Assembly: GCF_014287355.1 (NCBI RefSeq)
Contig: NZ_JACOPE010000001.1
Location: 2,790,001 to 2,854,000 of the forward strand
Origin: Ruminococcus hominis
Lineage (GTDB): Bacteria; Bacillota; Clostridia; Lachnospirales; Lachnospiraceae
Length of the DNA stretch: 64,000 nucleotides
Reading direction: 5' to 3'
The translations under genes were made by a program, and so were the position numbers. A model generated the notes under the pieces. It was given only the letters and a program-made list of their open reading frames with translations. It was not told the origin of the DNA and did not search any database. Of the stretch, positions 63,694 through 64,000 are shown in pieces; the first letter of the stretch is position 1; every line of letters begins with the position of its first letter.

Positions 63694-64000
63694 TTACTCT
63701 TCTGACCTTTCTTCTTTTTCTTCGGACTTCTCTTTCTTTAATTTCAAATCATAGGCCTGACTGTGAAAACCAAGCAAAAATAACCCATTTAATTTGCTAT
63801 TATCTTCAAATTTTTCTATATTAAATTTATGATAAATTTCATGTAATAAATTCTCATAAAATATTCTTTCTGCAATTTTCAATTTAGGCATATATGACTG
63901 GATATTTTTTTCTATCACTTCCCATGTTTCAAATGGTCTCTGTGCAAATGCACTCATATACCTTTTTGCATTTGTAATCCTTCCACTATCTTTTTCATCG
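63694..64000 (-). CDS. cas8c: Cas8c (Csd1), C-terminal end only
   Basis: The frame is open to the window edge. About 101 C-terminal residues read GRITNAKRYMSAFAQRPFET through LNGLFLLGFHSQAYDLKLKKE, which matches the end of Cas8c. An ATG at 63957 is internal. Full proteins are about 570-600 residues. Cas8c is the large subunit that finds the PAM. Cas5 and Cas3 should lie beyond the edge. Confidence 0.9.
   Translation of the reverse strand, partial: DEKDSGRITNAKRYMSAFAQRPFETWEVIEKNIQSYMPKLKIAERIFYENLLHEIYHKFNIEKFEDNSKLNGLFLLGFHSQAYDLKLKKEKSEEKEERSEE

Overview
The window reads as low-GC Firmicute DNA, most likely a gut Lachnospiraceae species. The reasons are AT-rich intergenic DNA, AGGAGG-type ribosome sites, a tyrosine-recombinase element carrying TnpV, a PadR/DUF1700/DUF4097 stress operon, a type I-C CRISPR system and an NRPS ending in a reductase. 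I cannot name the species from sequence alone. Nearly all genes lie on the minus strand.

Layout. 0-5.2 kb: a very large secreted surface protein (3' end outside the window) behind a promoter whose spacer holds nine G in a row. 5.4-20 kb: mostly housekeeping genes (hybrid histidine kinase, xpt, two tRNA-Gly, proC, a DNA glycosylase, selB, araA with its regulator, an NlpC/P60-3D cell-wall hydrolase, a LysR regulator, cdd, a SpoU methyltransferase). These are sprinkled with a family of GGGGACGG palindromes that I see only in this part. 20-24.9 kb: a DUF218 protein, an SseB-like protein, a MATE pump and an NSS transporter. 24.9-40 kb: a biosynthetic locus with a MATE transporter fused to an anti-sigma-type kinase domain, a three-module NRPS with terminal reductase, and a STAS protein. 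A beta-propeller-like lipoprotein and an orphan GHKL kinase lie divergently beside it. 40-44.5 kb: a SulP transporter, DegV, a nucleoside phosphorylase and a GNAT enzyme.

44.8-56.8 kb is a mobilizable element with defence cargo. It holds integrase, excisionase, MobC, a TnpV-like protein, a MobV relaxase and a hairpin-rich oriT candidate. Its cargo is a restriction-modification operon with two endonucleases of different families and a type II-A (Ec86-like) retron. An XRE switch drives a membrane-anchored nuclease-like protein at the right side, and the element abuts a 3' fragment of guaA. 56.8-58.6 kb is the PadR/DUF1700/DUF4097 operon. 58.9 kb to the end is a 27-repeat I-C CRISPR array with cas2, cas1, cas4, cas7 and the start-less end of cas8c.

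The strongest unusual features are four. First, an NRPS operon flanked by the two halves of a partner switch, one half fused to a membrane transporter, with a shared CACGAAT box. Second, a poly-G promoter on a surface-protein gene. Third, a complete retron whose a1 repeat lies inside the end of its effector gene. Fourth, a methyltransferase with two endonucleases whose promoter spacer carries a perfect GAAC-N4-GTTC palindrome.
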